A stretch of DNA of 64,000 bases. Origin: Promicromonospora panici. GTDB taxonomy: Bacteria; Actinomycetota; Actinomycetes; Actinomycetales; Cellulomonadaceae. The notes beneath the pieces are model-generated. The model saw only the letters and a program-made list of their open reading frames with translations, made no database searches and was not told the DNA's origin. The stretch is from contig NZ_UWYY01000004.1 in assembly GCF_900608595.1 (NCBI RefSeq), positions 248,001 through 312,000 of the forward strand, in the 5' to 3' direction. The position numbers were made by a program, and so were the translations under genes. Positions 43,776 to 54,029 of the stretch are shown piece after piece. Within the stretch, counting starts at the first letter, position 1; every line of letters starts with the position of its first letter.

Positions 43776-44959
43776 GCCGCACCACCTCCTGTGAAGCCGG
43801 GTAGTCCACCCGGCAGAGTGCCCAGCAGGGCCGCTGCCTCGTCCGGGTAACCGGGGCTGTCGCCCTCGAGCACGAGCTTCCAGATCAAGAGGCCGAGCAC
43901 GAACGCCACGACCACCAGGATGATGTAGTGCAGCCAGGTGTACTGCGGCCCCTCGTCCTCTTCCTCGTCCCACTCCTCCTCCACCTCGCGGCGGGAGGCA
44001 CGGGACTGGACGCCCGGGGTCACGTCGAACTGGCCAGGCGCACCGGGGCGCTGCTGGCCGGGTCCGCCGATCTGGCCCGGACCGGGACCGCCCGCACCCG
44101 CACCCGGACGCCCGGGGAACGGAGAGCCGGGACCCGCGGGCGCACCGCCCGGAGGCAGGGACTGCGGAGCCGCCGTCGGGCTGCTCGACTCCCACGGGAG
44201 GGCGGGGGCCGGCGCACCGGCCGCCATCGAACCCGGCACGGAGCCGCTGGGCGCCCCGCCCGCCGGGCGGGCGGGGCCGCCCGGTCGCTGCTGACCCAGG
44301 CCGTTCGGCGCGCTGGGCGCGCCGGAGCGCGTACCGAACGGTGAGGGCGGGTTCGACGGCGGCTGGGTCGGAGCGGGCTCGGCAGCGCCCCACTGCGACG
44401 TCTGACCTGGATCACCGGACCGGCCGCCGGGCAGGGCGGGGCCGGGAGCCTGGGGAGCGTTCTGTCCGAACCGTCCGGACCGCCCCTGCTGGGGCGTGGG
44501 CGGCGCGGGAGCGGCTGACGAGCGGGAACCGAACGGGCTGGGCGGCCCGCCCTGCTGGCCGGGACCACCCGGGCCGGGTCCGCCGCGCCCTCCGGGGCCG
44601 GCCGGCGGGGCGCCGTGGTTGCCCGGGCCGGCCGGTGCACCCGACCGACCCTGGCCGGGACCACCGCCGCCGTACGGCGGCGGGTTGCCACCCGGCTGCT
44701 GGACGGGCGTCAGGCGACCGGTCGCGTCCACGCCGCGCGAGCCACCCGTTGCCTGCGGGGGCCGGGCGACCGGCGGGTTCTGCGGCGACCAGCCACCCTC
44801 TGGCGCGGGCGCGCCGCGGTGCGGAGGCTGCTGCCCGCCCTGCGGCGGATAGCCACCGCCGCCGGCGCCGCCGCTACCGGCAGCGGCGGCCGCGGCAGCA
44901 GCTGCCTCACGCTCGCGGATCTCGCGGCGCGTCATGGGACGACCCTTGTTGTCACTCAT
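43772..44959 (-). CDS. Pro/Gly-rich single-pass membrane protein, unknown function
   Basis: A 395-residue protein with three parts. Residues 1-30 are a charged helix and Ala run ([14 protein letters not shown]). About residues 30-315 are a low-complexity Gly/Pro/Gln/Ala region with repeated SPFG, GPG and QQRPG motifs. After that comes an acidic [15 protein letters not shown] stretch and one membrane helix ([20 protein letters not shown]). The C-terminal tail is short. It overlaps both neighbours, nadD (8 bases) and rsfS (4 bases), so it is fixed in the operon. I do not recognise a function. Confidence 0.75.
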   Translation of the reverse strand: MSDNKGRPMTRREIREREAAAAAAAAAGSGGAGGGGYPPQGGQQPPHRGAPAPEGGWSPQNPPVARPPQATGGSRGVDATGRLTPVQQPGGNPPPYGGGGPGQGRSGAPAGPGNHGAPPAGPGGRGGPGPGGPGQQGGPPSPFGSRSSAAPAPPTPQQGRSGRFGQNAPQAPGPALPGGRSGDPGQTSQWGAAEPAPTQPPSNPPSPFGTRSGAPSAPNGLGQQRPGGPARPAGGAPSGSVPGSMAAGAPAPALPWESSSPTAAPQSLPPGGAPAGPGSPFPGRPGAGAGGPGPGQIGGPGQQRPGAPGQFDVTPGVQSRASRREVEEEWDEEEDEGPQYTWLHYIILVVVAFVLGLLIWKLVLEGDSPGYPDEAAALLGTLPGGLPGFTGGGAA

Positions 44960-45566
44960 CGTGAAGACCTCGATACAGTCCGTGCTTGGCGATGTACTGG
45001 ACCACGCCGTCAGGCACCAGATACCAGACCGGCAACCCCTCCTCGGCCCGACGACGACAGTCGGTCGAGGAGATAGCGAGCGCAGGAACCTCGAGCGTCG
45101 TCACACCGTCCCGAGGCAGCCCGTCCACGGAGAGCAGGTGCCCTGGCCGTGTGACAGCGACGAAGTGTGCCATGTCCCAGAGCTTCTCGGCATCCTTCCA
45201 CCGAAGAATCTGCTGGATGGCGTCCGCTCCGGAGATGAAGTAGAGGTCCGCCTCCGGCCGCTGAGCGCGCAGATCCCGGAGGGTGTCCACCGTGTAGGTG
45301 AGGCCCGCGCGGTCGACGTCGACCCGGCTCACCGTGAAGCGTGGGTTGGACGCCGTGGCGATCACCGTCATGAGATAGCGGTGCTCAGCCGGGGTCACCC
45401 GCTGCTTCTGCTTGAATCCCGGCCGGCCAGTGGGAACGAAGACGACCTCGTCCAGATCCAGCTGCGCGACCGCCTCGCTCGCGGCGACGAGGTGGCCGTG
45501 GTGGATGGGATCGAACGTGCCGCCCATCACTCCGATGCGCGGCCTGGTCCCAGTGGGGGCACTCAT
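44952..45566 (-). CDS. nadD: Nicotinate-nucleotide adenylyltransferase
   Basis: A 204-residue adenylyltransferase that converts nicotinate mononucleotide to deamido-NAD in NAD synthesis. The nucleotide motif is [16 protein letters not shown], the substrate segment is [20 protein letters not shown], and the C-terminal ISSTDCRRR matches ISSTxIR. It is in the actinobacterial order proA-nadD-rsfS-gpgP. Its end overlaps the next gene by 8 bases. Confidence 0.95.
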   Translation of the reverse strand: MSAPTGTRPRIGVMGGTFDPIHHGHLVAASEAVAQLDLDEVVFVPTGRPGFKQKQRVTPAEHRYLMTVIATASNPRFTVSRVDVDRAGLTYTVDTLRDLRAQRPEADLYFISGADAIQQILRWKDAEKLWDMAHFVAVTRPGHLLSVDGLPRDGVTTLEVPALAISSTDCRRRAEEGLPVWYLVPDGVVQYIAKHGLYRGLHDE

Positions 45567-45610
45567 ACGGTGGGTGCGCTCATCTGGTCGTCAGGCTCCC
45601 GTCAGGCGGA

Positions 45611-45763
45611 TCAGTGTCGGTTACCGACGTTGCGGAACGCGTACGTGACGAGCAGCGCGGCCACGAGCGCGCCAAAGGCGATCAGGCCGAGGACGATCGG
45701 AGCGATCGGCTCGTTGGTGTGCTCCGAGGCAGCCTCGGCGGCCAGGACGGCGTTGTGCAGCAC
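45611..45763 (-). CDS. 50-residue single-helix membrane protein between proA and nadD
   Basis: GTG 45763 with GGAGGAA about six bases upstream opens a 50-codon frame ending at TGA 45611. The protein begins MLHNAVLAAEAASEHTNEP, has one membrane helix (IAPIVLGLIAFGALVAALLV) and ends TYAFRNVGNRH. Small proteins of this shape are found at this position in many Micrococcales. Function is unknown. The good ribosome site, clean helix and operon position support it as a real gene. Confidence 0.78.
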   Translation of the reverse strand: MLHNAVLAAEAASEHTNEPIAPIVLGLIAFGALVAALLVTYAFRNVGNRH

Positions 45764-45889
45764 GGGGGTTCCTCCCAGTCGGACATGCTCAGGTGGGCTT
45801 TAGTCTCTCACGGACGAATTGCGGCGGGCGCATCGCGGCACTGAGTCGCAAGGAGATCCTGAGGAGGTCTCCAGGACGCCAACGGGGCC

Positions 45890-47236
45890 TCACGGTCTGA
45901 TGAGCCCGTCGCCCGTAACGACCCACTTCGTGGTGGTCAGCTCGCTCAGTCCCATGGGACCACGCGCATGCAGCTTTTGCGTGGAGATGCCCACCTCTGC
46001 ACCCAGGCCGAGCTCGCCGCCGTCGGTGAACCGGGTGGACGCGTTCACCATCACCGCCGCGGAGTCCACCTCGGCGACGAACCGGTCCGCCGCAGCGATG
46101 TCCCGCGTCACTATCGCCTCCGTGTGCCCGGAGGACCAGGTGCGGATGTGCTCGATCGCCTCGTCGAGGGAGGGCACCACCCGGACGCCGAGCTCCAGTG
46201 CCAGATACTCCGTTGCCCAGTCCTCGTCCGTGGCCGGGACCATGTCGGCGCCCGCGGGGGCAAAAGACATGGCTGACGGGTCACCGTGCAGCACCACGCC
46301 GGCGTCGGACAGTGCGGCGAGCGCCACCGGGAGGAACGCCGCCGCGGCGTCCTGGTGCACGAGCAGCGTCTCGGCCGCGTTGCAGACGCCGACCCGCTGG
46401 GTCTTGGCGTTCATCACGATCGCGACCGCCATGTCGACGTCGGCGGTCGCGTCCACGTAGACGTGCACGTTGCCGACGCCGGTCTCGATGACGGGCACCA
46501 GGGACTCGCGCACGACCGTCTGGATCAGGTCGGCGCCGCCGCGCGGGATCAGCACGTCGACCAGGCCACGGGCGCGCATGAGCGCCACGCCGCCGGCCCG
46601 GCCGTACGCGTCGATGGACTGGACCAGGTCGGCGGGCAGGCCGCGCGCCGTCAGGGCGTCCCGCATGACCGCCACGATCACCTCGTTCGACGACGCTGCC
46701 GCGCTCCCCCCGCGCAGGATCACCGCGTTGCCGGACTTCAGGGCCAGGCCCGCTGCGTCGACCGTGACGTTGGGGCGGGCCTCGTAGATCATGCCGACCA
46801 CGCCCATCGGGACGCGGATCTGGCGCAGGCGCAGGCCGTTGGGCAGGGTCTGCCCGCGCACGACCTCACCGACCGGGTCGGGCAGCCCGGCGACGTCGCG
46901 CAGCGCGTCGGCGATCTTCCCGATCCGCTCCGGCGTGAGGGCGAGCCGGTCCAGGAGCCCGTCGGACATCCCGTTCGCCCGCCCGCGCTCCAGGTCACCG
47001 GCGTTCGCGGCCACTATCCGGTCCGCCGACCCGACCAGGGCGTCCGCGATCGCGCCGAGCGCTGCGTCCTTCGTCATGCGGTTCGCCGTGGCCAGGGTGC
47101 GCGCGGCGACCTTGGCGCGCCGGGCGACGTCGTGCACGGCGGCGGTGACGTCCGCCGTGCCCGACGGCGGCGGCGTGGCCGCTCCGGTGCTCTCGCCTCC
47201 GGCAGGTGTCGCCTCGTCCTGGGTCACTGTCGTCAT
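45890..47236 (-). CDS. proA: Gamma-glutamyl phosphate reductase
   Basis: A 448-residue enzyme of the aldehyde dehydrogenase superfamily that reduces glutamyl-5-phosphate in proline synthesis. The catalytic Cys is in [15 protein letters not shown], and [20 protein letters not shown] and [15 protein letters not shown] are typical. The N-terminus carries a disordered extension of about 28 residues. proB lies 64 bases upstream on the same strand. Confidence 0.95.
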   Translation of the reverse strand: MTTVTQDEATPAGGESTGAATPPPSGTADVTAAVHDVARRAKVAARTLATANRMTKDAALGAIADALVGSADRIVAANAGDLERGRANGMSDGLLDRLALTPERIGKIADALRDVAGLPDPVGEVVRGQTLPNGLRLRQIRVPMGVVGMIYEARPNVTVDAAGLALKSGNAVILRGGSAAASSNEVIVAVMRDALTARGLPADLVQSIDAYGRAGGVALMRARGLVDVLIPRGGADLIQTVVRESLVPVIETGVGNVHVYVDATADVDMAVAIVMNAKTQRVGVCNAAETLLVHQDAAAAFLPVALAALSDAGVVLHGDPSAMSFAPAGADMVPATDEDWATEYLALELGVRVVPSLDEAIEHIRTWSSGHTEAIVTRDIAAADRFVAEVDSAAVMVNASTRFTDGGELGLGAEVGISTQKLHARGPMGLSELTTTKWVVTGDGLIRP

Positions 47237-47300
47237 GCTCCGAGCGTACGTCGGGCGAGGGCAGGAGCCGAGGGCGAATCCGTGGTGTGGACGCGCGGGG

Positions 47301-48551
47301 TCAGCGAGGACGCGCCGGGCGCGGCTTCGAGGAGCTCGCCGGCCGGTCGAGCACCAGGTCGTCCCGGTGCACGACCACGCGGTCGTACCCCTCCCCCAGC
47401 TCGTCGCGGAGGGCGTAGGTGGAGCGGCCCAGCAGGGCCGGGAGGTCGCTCGCGTCGAAGGCGACGAGCCCGCGCGCGATCACCGTGCCGTCGGGCGCGA
47501 CGAGCTCGACGGGGTCGCCCGCGTCGAAGTGGCCCTCGGCCTTCGTGATCCCGGCGGGCAGGAGAGACGCGCGGCCCCCGAGCACGGCGTGCGCGGCGCC
47601 GTCGTCCAGGTGGAGGCGGCCCTGCGTGCGGGCGGCGTGCGCGATCCACAGCCGGCGCGCCGACGTGCGGCGTCCCGTGGCGGTGAAGAACGTGCCGACG
47701 TCCTGGCCCGCGAGCGCGGCGGAGGCGTTGCCCGCGAGCGTGAGGACGGCGGGGACGCCCGCGCCGGTGGCGATCCGCACCGACTCCAGCTTGGTGACCA
47801 TGCCGCCCGTGCCGACGGAGCTGCCGCGCGCGGTGACCTCGACGGCCGCCACCTCGTCCAGGTCGTCGACCTGCGGGATGCGACGCGCACCAGGGCGGGA
47901 CGGCGGCGCGTCGTGCAGGCCGTCGACGTCGGTCAGGAGCAGCAGGGCGTCCGCCCGCACCAGGTGCGACACGAGCGCCGCGAGGCGGTCGTTGTCGCCG
48001 AACTTGATCTCGTCGGTGGTGACGGCGTCGTTCTCGTTGATGACGGGCACGACTCCGAGTGCGAGCAGACGCTCCAGCGAGCGCTGCGCGTTGCGGTAGC
48101 GGGCTCGGCGGATCGTGTCCTCGGCGGTGAGCAGGATCTGGCCGATCTGGATGCCGAACGCCCCGAACTCCTCCTGGTACCGGCGCACGAGCTGCCCCTG
48201 CCCCACCGACGCCGCCGCCTGCATGGTGGCGAGATCGCGCGGCCGGGTGCCGAGGCCCAGCGGGCCGATACCCGCCGAGATCGCCGCCGACGTCACGAGC
48301 ACGATCTGGGTGCCCGCGGCCTGCCGGGCCGCCAGGACCTGCACGACCCCGCGGAGCGCCTCGACGTCGAGGTGCCCGTCCGGTCCGGTCAGCGAGGACG
48401 AGCCGATCTTCACGACCACCCGCTTGGCGGTGGCGATCACGGACCGGGCGCTCGAGACGTCCTGGTTCCCGGCGTCCTGGGAGCTGGCCGAGGGGTCGAG
48501 GGAGTTCACGCCCTCATCCTCGCTGTAACGGTGCCCTGGACGCGCGGTCAT
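47301..48551 (-). CDS. proB: Glutamate 5-kinase
   Basis: A 416-residue kinase for the first step of proline synthesis. The amino-acid-kinase domain has [29 protein letters not shown] and [20 protein letters not shown]. The C-terminal third (about 290-375) is a PUA domain. The protein has a longer N-terminus than E. coli ProB; a later start such as the GTG at VNSLDPSAS is possible. It is separated from obgE by a copy of the 63-bp palindrome. Confidence 0.95.
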   Translation of the reverse strand: MTARPGHRYSEDEGVNSLDPSASSQDAGNQDVSSARSVIATAKRVVVKIGSSSLTGPDGHLDVEALRGVVQVLAARQAAGTQIVLVTSAAISAGIGPLGLGTRPRDLATMQAAASVGQGQLVRRYQEEFGAFGIQIGQILLTAEDTIRRARYRNAQRSLERLLALGVVPVINENDAVTTDEIKFGDNDRLAALVSHLVRADALLLLTDVDGLHDAPPSRPGARRIPQVDDLDEVAAVEVTARGSSVGTGGMVTKLESVRIATGAGVPAVLTLAGNASAALAGQDVGTFFTATGRRTSARRLWIAHAARTQGRLHLDDGAAHAVLGGRASLLPAGITKAEGHFDAGDPVELVAPDGTVIARGLVAFDASDLPALLGRSTYALRDELGEGYDRVVVHRDDLVLDRPASSSKPRPARPR

Positions 48552-48575
48552 TTCACGCTCCGGTCAGGACCCGTT

Positions 48576-48638
48576 GGTTGTGGGCGTGACCGTTGCGCCT
48601 AAACCGGGCGGGTAGTCGCAACGATCACGCCCACAACC
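48576..48638. repeat. 63-bp palindromic repeat, copy 2
   Basis: It starts GGTTGTGGGCGTGACCGTTG and ends CACAACC, and lies between the obgE stop (48641) and proB start. The arms pair over about 22 bases around a 16-nt loop. It matches the minus strand of 2574-2636 at 54 of 63 positions. It may reduce readthrough from obgE into proB or process the mRNA there. Confidence 0.75.
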
Positions 48639-48640
48639 AG

Positions 48641-50158
48641 TCAGTCTTCGTCCGGGTTCGTCCAGTGGCCGGCCTCGCGCTCGGTCCACAGCTCGCGCCT
48701 CGCCTCGGTCTTGGCATCCATGCGCTCGGTGAACTCGCGGCGCTTGTCGCCGCGGGTGGGCCGGTCGCTCTGGTCGAGCCGCAGGTCGGTACCGCGTCCG
48801 CCGAGCAGCTCCGGACCGGTCTGCAGCGTGGGCTCCCAGTCGAAGACGACGGCGTTGTTCGGGTCGCCGATGCGCACCTCGTCGCCCGCGACGGCGCCCG
48901 CCTTGAACAGTCCGTCCTCGACGCCGAGCTTCGCGAGCCGGTCCGCGAGGAAGCCGACTGCCTCGTCGTTGTTGAAATCGGTCTGCTTCACCCAGCGCTC
49001 GGGCTTGGTGCCGCGCACCTCGAACCAGTAGTCGGTCTCGCCGCCCAGCCGGCGCACGGTGAACTTCGACTCGTTCACGGCGCGCGGGCGCAGCACGATC
49101 GGCGCGGGCTCCGGGGCGGGCGCCTCGGCACGAGCCTTCTCCACGATCTCGGCGAGCGCGAACTTCAGCTCGCGCAGGCCCTCGTGGGACGCGGTCGAGA
49201 TCTCGAAGACACGCAGGCCGCGCGCCTCGAGGTCGGGCTTCACGAAGTCCGCGAGCTCGCGGGCCTCGGGCACGTCGATCTTGTTGAGCACCACGAGGCG
49301 CGGGCGCTCGTTGAGCGGCACCCGGCCGCCCTCGATGCCCAGGTCGCCCGAGTAGTTGGCGAGCTCGGCCTCGATCACGTCGAGGTCGCTGATCGGGTCG
49401 CGGCCCGGCTCCAGCGTGGCGCAGTCGAGCACGTGCACGATCATCGCCGTCCGCTCGATGTGGCGCAGGAACTCCAGGCCCAGGCCCTTGCCCTCGCTCG
49501 CGCCCGGGATCAGGCCCGGCACGTCGGCGACGGTGAAGCGCGACTGACCGGCCTGCACGACGCCGAGGTTCGGCACCAGGGTCGTGAACGGGTAGTCGGC
49601 GATCTTCGGGCGGGCCGCCGAGATGGCGGCGATCAGCGACGACTTGCCCGCGCTCGGGAAGCCCACGAGCGCCACGTCGGCGATCGTCTTGACCTCGAGC
49701 TCGATCTCCGCCTCTTCGCCCTCCTCGCCGAGCAGCGCGAAGCCGGGGGCCTTGCGCTTCGGCGACGACAGCGCCCGGTTGCCCAGGCCGCCCTTGCCGC
49801 CTGCGGCGACGACGTACTCGGCGCCGTCGCCCACGAGGTCCGCCAGGACGTTGCCGTCGAGGTCCTTCACCACCGTGCCGTCCGGCACGCGCAGGACCAG
49901 GTCGCCGCCCTTGGCGCCGTCCCGGTCGTCACCCATGCCCTGGGTGCCCGACGTCGCTCGCCGGTGCGGCGAGTGGTGGTACTCGAGCAGCGTGGTGGTG
50001 TTGGCGTCGACGACCAGCTTGACGGAACCGCCGTCGCCGCCGTTACCGCCGTCGGGCCCCGCGAGGGGCTTGAACTTCTCGCGGCGGATCGAGGCGCAGC
50101 CGTTCCCGCCGTTTCCCCCGGCGGCATGGAGCACCACCCGGTCTACGAAGCTGGCCAT
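48641..50158 (-). CDS. obgE: Obg-family GTPase
   Basis: A 505-residue ribosome-assembly/stress GTPase. The glycine-rich Obg fold is at residues 1-160 ([20 protein letters not shown]). The G domain has [31 protein letters not shown] and [10 protein letters not shown], and the C-terminal OCT domain is near 345-425. A charged tail follows. It is downstream of rplU-rpmA, the near-universal order, but a strong terminator separates it from rpmA. Confidence 0.95.
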   Translation of the reverse strand: MASFVDRVVLHAAGGNGGNGCASIRREKFKPLAGPDGGNGGDGGSVKLVVDANTTTLLEYHHSPHRRATSGTQGMGDDRDGAKGGDLVLRVPDGTVVKDLDGNVLADLVGDGAEYVVAAGGKGGLGNRALSSPKRKAPGFALLGEEGEEAEIELEVKTIADVALVGFPSAGKSSLIAAISAARPKIADYPFTTLVPNLGVVQAGQSRFTVADVPGLIPGASEGKGLGLEFLRHIERTAMIVHVLDCATLEPGRDPISDLDVIEAELANYSGDLGIEGGRVPLNERPRLVVLNKIDVPEARELADFVKPDLEARGLRVFEISTASHEGLRELKFALAEIVEKARAEAPAPEPAPIVLRPRAVNESKFTVRRLGGETDYWFEVRGTKPERWVKQTDFNNDEAVGFLADRLAKLGVEDGLFKAGAVAGDEVRIGDPNNAVVFDWEPTLQTGPELLGGRGTDLRLDQSDRPTRGDKRREFTERMDAKTEARRELWTEREAGHWTNPDED

Positions 50159-50188
50159 GTCTCGATCCTCTCAAAAACTGCTCAGGTT

Positions 50189-50255
50189 GAGCGGCTTCGA
50201 GCCGCTCGTGAAAAGGCGTAAGGGGGCGCACCGTCACCGGTGCGCCCCCTTACGC
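50189..50255 (-). terminator. Tandem hairpins between rpmA and obgE
   Basis: A perfect 18-bp stem (50216-50233 with 50238-50255, loop of four) lies 12 bases past the rpmA stop and is followed on the minus strand by CTTTTC. A second hairpin, GAGCGGCT/AGCCGCTC, is at 50189-50207. The first looks like an intrinsic terminator that would attenuate readthrough into obgE. Confidence 0.75.
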
Positions 50256-50267
50256 GGAAGCCGAGGC

Positions 50268-50525
50268 TCAGACCTCGGCGGCGACGATGTCGATGACCTT
50301 GCGGCCACGACGCATGCCGAACTGCACGGCGCCGGCGTCGAGGGCGAACAGGGTGTCGTCCTTGCCGCGGCCGACGTTGATGCCCGGGTGGAAGTGGGTG
50401 CCGCGCTGGCGGACGATGATCTCGCCGGCCTTCACGACCTGGCCACCGAAGCGCTTCACGCCGAGGCGCTGGGCGTTGGAGTCACGACCGTTGCGCGAGG
50501 AGCTCGCGCCCTTCTTGTGTGCCAT
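50268..50525 (-). CDS. rpmA: 50S ribosomal protein L27
   Basis: An 85-residue L27 ([20 protein letters not shown], then [20 protein letters not shown]). The N-terminal tail reaches the peptidyl transferase centre. It lacks the cleaved leader found in Firmicutes. It follows rplU by 79 bases. Confidence 0.97.
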   Translation of the reverse strand: MAHKKGASSSRNGRDSNAQRLGVKRFGGQVVKAGEIIVRQRGTHFHPGINVGRGKDDTLFALDAGAVQFGMRRGRKVIDIVAAEV

Positions 50526-50604
50526 CTCAGGACCTGTCTTTCGGGACGAAGTAGAAGAAGAAGTATCTGGATCACGCGCGGGGCCGTCAGGCCCGCAGCG
50601 GAAG

Positions 50605-50913
50605 TCACTTGATGCCGGTGACCTTGAGCCGGGTCAGCTGCTGGCGGTGACCCTGACGCTTGCGGTAGCCGGTCTTGTTCTTGTACTTGAGGATCGTGAT
50701 CTTCGGACCCTTCTCGTCCCGAACGACCTCGGCGGTAACCTTGACCTTCGCCAGCTTCTTCGCGTCGGTGGTCACCTTCTCCCCGTCCACGAGCAGGAGG
50801 GCCGGGAGCTCAAGGGTCTCACCGGGGGTCGCCTGGACACGGTCCATGACGACGATGGTCCCGACGGACACCTTCTCCTGACGGCCACCGGCCTTGACGA
50901 TCGCGTACACCAC
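50605..50913 (-). CDS. rplU: 50S ribosomal protein L21
   Basis: A 102-residue L21, which binds 23S rRNA. GTG 50913 gives [18 protein letters not shown], matching the family N-terminus better than the TTG at 50919; GAGATGAG is the ribosome site. The conserved ending [20 protein letters not shown] is present. It is the first gene of the leftward cluster. Confidence 0.95.
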   Translation of the reverse strand: MVYAIVKAGGRQEKVSVGTIVVMDRVQATPGETLELPALLLVDGEKVTTDAKKLAKVKVTAEVVRDEKGPKITILKYKNKTGYRKRQGHRQQLTRLKVTGIK

Positions 50914-51052
50914 GTTCAACTCATCTCTCTAGTCTTGGCGTGCGCGCACGACGGAATCCACCGGCTTTGCTGTGACTCGCTCCGCCGCGGCGGTCGAGTG
51001 CGATGCGCCATGGGCACGCAGGACGGGTGCGCAGACAGCACACCGAAGCACC

Positions 51053-51081
51053 AGGTTACGCGAAGGCCCCGACCGGTTCAA
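51053..51081 (-). promoter_or_regulatory. Predicted promoter of the rplU cluster
   Basis: On the minus strand, -35 TTGAAC (51076-51081), a 17-base spacer and -10 TAACCT (51053-51058). This predicts a leader of about 130 bases before rplU. The -35 sits inside the palindrome CCGGTTTGAACCGG. A GTGGCCTTGGCCAC hairpin just to the right may terminate the upstream gene. Confidence 0.5.
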
Positions 51082-51149
51082 ACCGGTGGGCGCGTGGCCT
51101 TGGCCACCTTGGCTAGGCGCGAAGGCAGACGTCAGTGCCGCGCCGAATA

Positions 51150-53861
51150 TCAGTCGCCTGCTCGCCCCCACTGCGCCACGCGATCGGCGTTCTCGGCCAG
51201 CCATTGCTCGGCGACCTCTTGCGGATCTCGGCCGTCGAGGTCCACCGCTGCGATGAAGGCGCTGACGTCGTCCTCGGTGAACTCGACGTCCCGCAACACC
51301 CGGGCAGCCGCGGGCGAGGTCCGGTCCAACGAGGACGCCCATGCCACATGCACATCGACGTTCTCGTCGCCTTGGCCGGACGCCCATGGTATCGACGCGA
51401 GCCGGCGGAGTGTGTACTGCTCGTGGATGCCATCCGGTTCGTATCCGTAAAAGAGCAGGGGCCTCCCCGACGCGACCTCCTGCTCGAGCCGAGCCTTGAA
51501 GATGGTCTCCGAATAGGACTCTCCCTCGATCGACTCGTTGCCACTCGCCTCGAGCCAGGCGTCGAGGTTCTCCGTCGAGGCCCACCCCCGTGGCCCGATC
51601 CACATCTCGCCGACCCCGTCTCCGTCGCTGTCAAAGAGCTCCGCGACGTCCGGGTCGAACAAGTCCTCCGCCTTCGTCAGCGCGTCCCGTGAGCCGGCCG
51701 CGTCGAGCACGTAGACACCCTGGGTACCGCTGTAGGAGTGCTCGCTGAGCTGGATGGCTCCGGAGGCAACCCACTCGCGCACTGCCACGCCCTGGTTCTG
51801 GAGCCAGAGGTCCGGGTGTACCTGGATGGCGGGGTTCTCCCTGCCTATCCCGGCGACCGCGTCGACATGATCCACCTGCTCGATCTCGACGGTGACATCC
51901 GCCGATCCGAGCACCCCGGCGAGGACCGCGGCCGCGACGCCCGCTCCGGGCCAGCCGGGGTCGGCGATGGTCACGGTGGCTTGTCCCGTGTCGGGAAGCT
52001 CCTGAATCTCCCCCGGACGCGGGGACGACGCCGAGACCGTGCCGATCTCGCCGTTGAAGGCCGTGGGCATGAGCACGATGGCGAGAATGACCAGGGCAGC
52101 GGTGCCCAGGTAAAAGGCGTTGAAGCCCCGGCCTGGTGGGAGGGACTTGACCAGTCGGATCGGTTCGCCGTCGTTCCGAGTACGGATCCCATCACGCACC
52201 TGGGCCGCGGAGAACTCACCCGAGTCGAGGATCTCCGCCGGAAGGTAGTACCGCTTGCCGATCTCGCGGAAGCCCTGCTCCAGCCTCCAGATTTGGCTCG
52301 TGAAACCGTGAATGTTGTTGCGGTCGTAGTCACGGATAGCAAACATCGCCAGGAACGCCCCACCCGCGAACAAGATTGCACCGGCATTGCCTAGCGGAGA
52401 GTCCCCGCGCAGCAGCAGGACGAAGACGATACTGCCGAGCCCTGTGAGCCAGAGGGCGGCGCGCTCGCCGAGTGACAGCCGGTCCAGGTGGATGGCGAGC
52501 CAACCGTTGAAGGCGTCCATGGCGCTCTCCTGCGCCGGGGTGCGTGTGCCGTCCGAGCCAGCGAGGGAACGCTTTATCCGTAGCGCCCGGTTCTCTTTGC
52601 CCTCAGCCGTCGAGTCGTACTCGAGCTCGATGAGGTCCTGCAGAAGCACGTCGGCCTCGTCCTTGCCCGGAGTGGCGTCAGTCGCGATGAGCCGGCGGAC
52701 CACTGTCGCCCGGGCGTCCAGCTCCTGCGTACGTCGCCCGGCCACCTGCGCGAGCGTGAAACCGGCAAGGATCGCAAAGAGCCCCGTGATTGCCGCTGCC
52801 ATCTCCGGCACGGAGCTCAGCACGTTGCGAGGCAGCACCTGTGAGGCAAGCGCGACGTAGACGGTGGCTACAAGAGACAGGGAGAGGGCGTTCATCGACC
52901 GGTGCCGCGCGTGCAGGGTCAGGTTGGAGAAGAGGATGAGGACCAAACCGACGATGGCGATCGGCCGGACAGGCTCGTCAAAGAGCAGGTAGAGGAGGAC
53001 GACCGAGACGGCCGGCGAAAAGTACGGCAGCGAGGACAGCGTGAGCGACTTGTACTCCTGGAACGCCCAGGTCCAGGTGATCTCGGCGACCAGATAGGTG
53101 CCGATCCCGATGAGAGCGCAGACCAGCAGAACCTGGGGGTCGAACGCGTAGAAACGCAAGGTGTGCCCTGTGATCTGCAGAGCTACGAGGACGATCACGA
53201 GCGCGGTGGCATTGGCCACCGAAATCGCGTAGAAGGTGGCGATCGGCCGTGAGTCGACAAGCCGGTCGAAGGAGCGAGTGGCGTTGATGGCAAAGGGCAG
53301 GTAGAGCCCGCTCCCGACTGCCGCAACGAAGGCCCAGATGATCTCGCCGCTGGAGTCGGTGGTCGAGTGCGCGACCCCGGCGTTCGACACGCCGATAGCT
53401 GCCGCCCCCACGAAAGAGGCCAGCACCATCAGCCATTCGTTCCACCTGAGCTTGCGAGCCGTCGTGGGCGAGAAGACCCGCATGGCGACGACAGCAATAA
53501 GGGGCCAGGTGAAGGCGATGATCGTGGCGTCTACCTTCGGCGCACCGTAGAGGGCGCGGTAGAAGCCGTAATACCAGAGAGCCAGGAAGACCCCGGAGAG
53601 CGCCGCGGAGGCGGCGCCCGAGAGGCTTTGCCGCCCGCCCCGTGCGATGGCCATGGTCTTTCTCCACAGCACAAGGGCGCCCGCCGCACTGGCAAGCAGC
53701 GAGATGACCGCCGCCACCACATACACCTCAGCGAAGTCGCCACGATCTCCGATGATGGAGATGAAGACAGGCTTGAGGGACCAGAACGCGACGGCAGTGA
53801 GAGCGGCGATAGTGACAGCCGCGACGGACAGCTTCGGGGTCGAGGTTCTCGCTGTGGTCAA
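51150..53861 (-). CDS. EamA/DMT permease fused to a C-terminal betaine-type (OpuAC) substrate-binding domain
   Basis: A 903-residue protein. Residues 12-312 are an EamA-like drug/metabolite transporter of about ten helices (GVFLALWYYGFYRALYGAPK; PYFSPAVSVVLLYLLFDEP). Two helices follow (329-371), then a cytoplasmic stretch (378-466), another helix pair (468-509), a second cytoplasmic stretch and a last helix (586-602). Residues 627-900 match the OpuAC/ProX fold: TVTIADPGWPG, QVHPDLWLQNQ, FDSDGDGVGEMWIGPRGW and LLFYGYEPDGIHEQYTL. The topology would place this domain outside the cell. No ABC ATPase is near. It could be a tethered-receptor carrier or a sensor. It is flanked by housekeeping genes, and its base composition looks less G+C-rich than theirs. 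Confidence 0.8.
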   Translation of the reverse strand: MTTARTSTPKLSVAAVTIAALTAVAFWSLKPVFISIIGDRGDFAEVYVVAAVISLLASAAGALVLWRKTMAIARGGRQSLSGAASAALSGVFLALWYYGFYRALYGAPKVDATIIAFTWPLIAVVAMRVFSPTTARKLRWNEWLMVLASFVGAAAIGVSNAGVAHSTTDSSGEIIWAFVAAVGSGLYLPFAINATRSFDRLVDSRPIATFYAISVANATALVIVLVALQITGHTLRFYAFDPQVLLVCALIGIGTYLVAEITWTWAFQEYKSLTLSSLPYFSPAVSVVLLYLLFDEPVRPIAIVGLVLILFSNLTLHARHRSMNALSLSLVATVYVALASQVLPRNVLSSVPEMAAAITGLFAILAGFTLAQVAGRRTQELDARATVVRRLIATDATPGKDEADVLLQDLIELEYDSTAEGKENRALRIKRSLAGSDGTRTPAQESAMDAFNGWLAIHLDRLSLGERAALWLTGLGSIVFVLLLRGDSPLGNAGAILFAGGAFLAMFAIRDYDRNNIHGFTSQIWRLEQGFREIGKRYYLPAEILDSGEFSAAQVRDGIRTRNDGEPIRLVKSLPPGRGFNAFYLGTAALVILAIVLMPTAFNGEIGTVSASSPRPGEIQELPDTGQATVTIADPGWPGAGVAAAVLAGVLGSADVTVEIEQVDHVDAVAGIGRENPAIQVHPDLWLQNQGVAVREWVASGAIQLSEHSYSGTQGVYVLDAAGSRDALTKAEDLFDPDVAELFDSDGDGVGEMWIGPRGWASTENLDAWLEASGNESIEGESYSETIFKARLEQEVASGRPLLFYGYEPDGIHEQYTLRRLASIPWASGQGDENVDVHVAWASSLDRTSPAAARVLRDVEFTEDDVSAFIAAVDLDGRDPQEVAEQWLAENADRVAQWGRAGD

Positions 53862-54029
53862 AGCCTCTCCTGGTGCGCGCGGTCGAGGGCCGCAGTCTAT
53901 GGGGGCTGTGAAATCGCTCGCCCCACCGCCGCGACGACGACCTCACGACCGGTAAACCGTCGTCATCCCGGGGTAGAGCACCTGGCGACCAGGATCCGCC
54001 TGTGCCTACCCTGGGATCGGGTGATCCCG

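Noticed and set aside
45578..45586. GCTCATCTG upstream of nadD, identical to the SorC half-site
   Set aside because: It is a single copy without a partner at 21-22 bp. One exact 9-mer is roughly expected by chance in 64 kb, and nadD has no link to polyol use.
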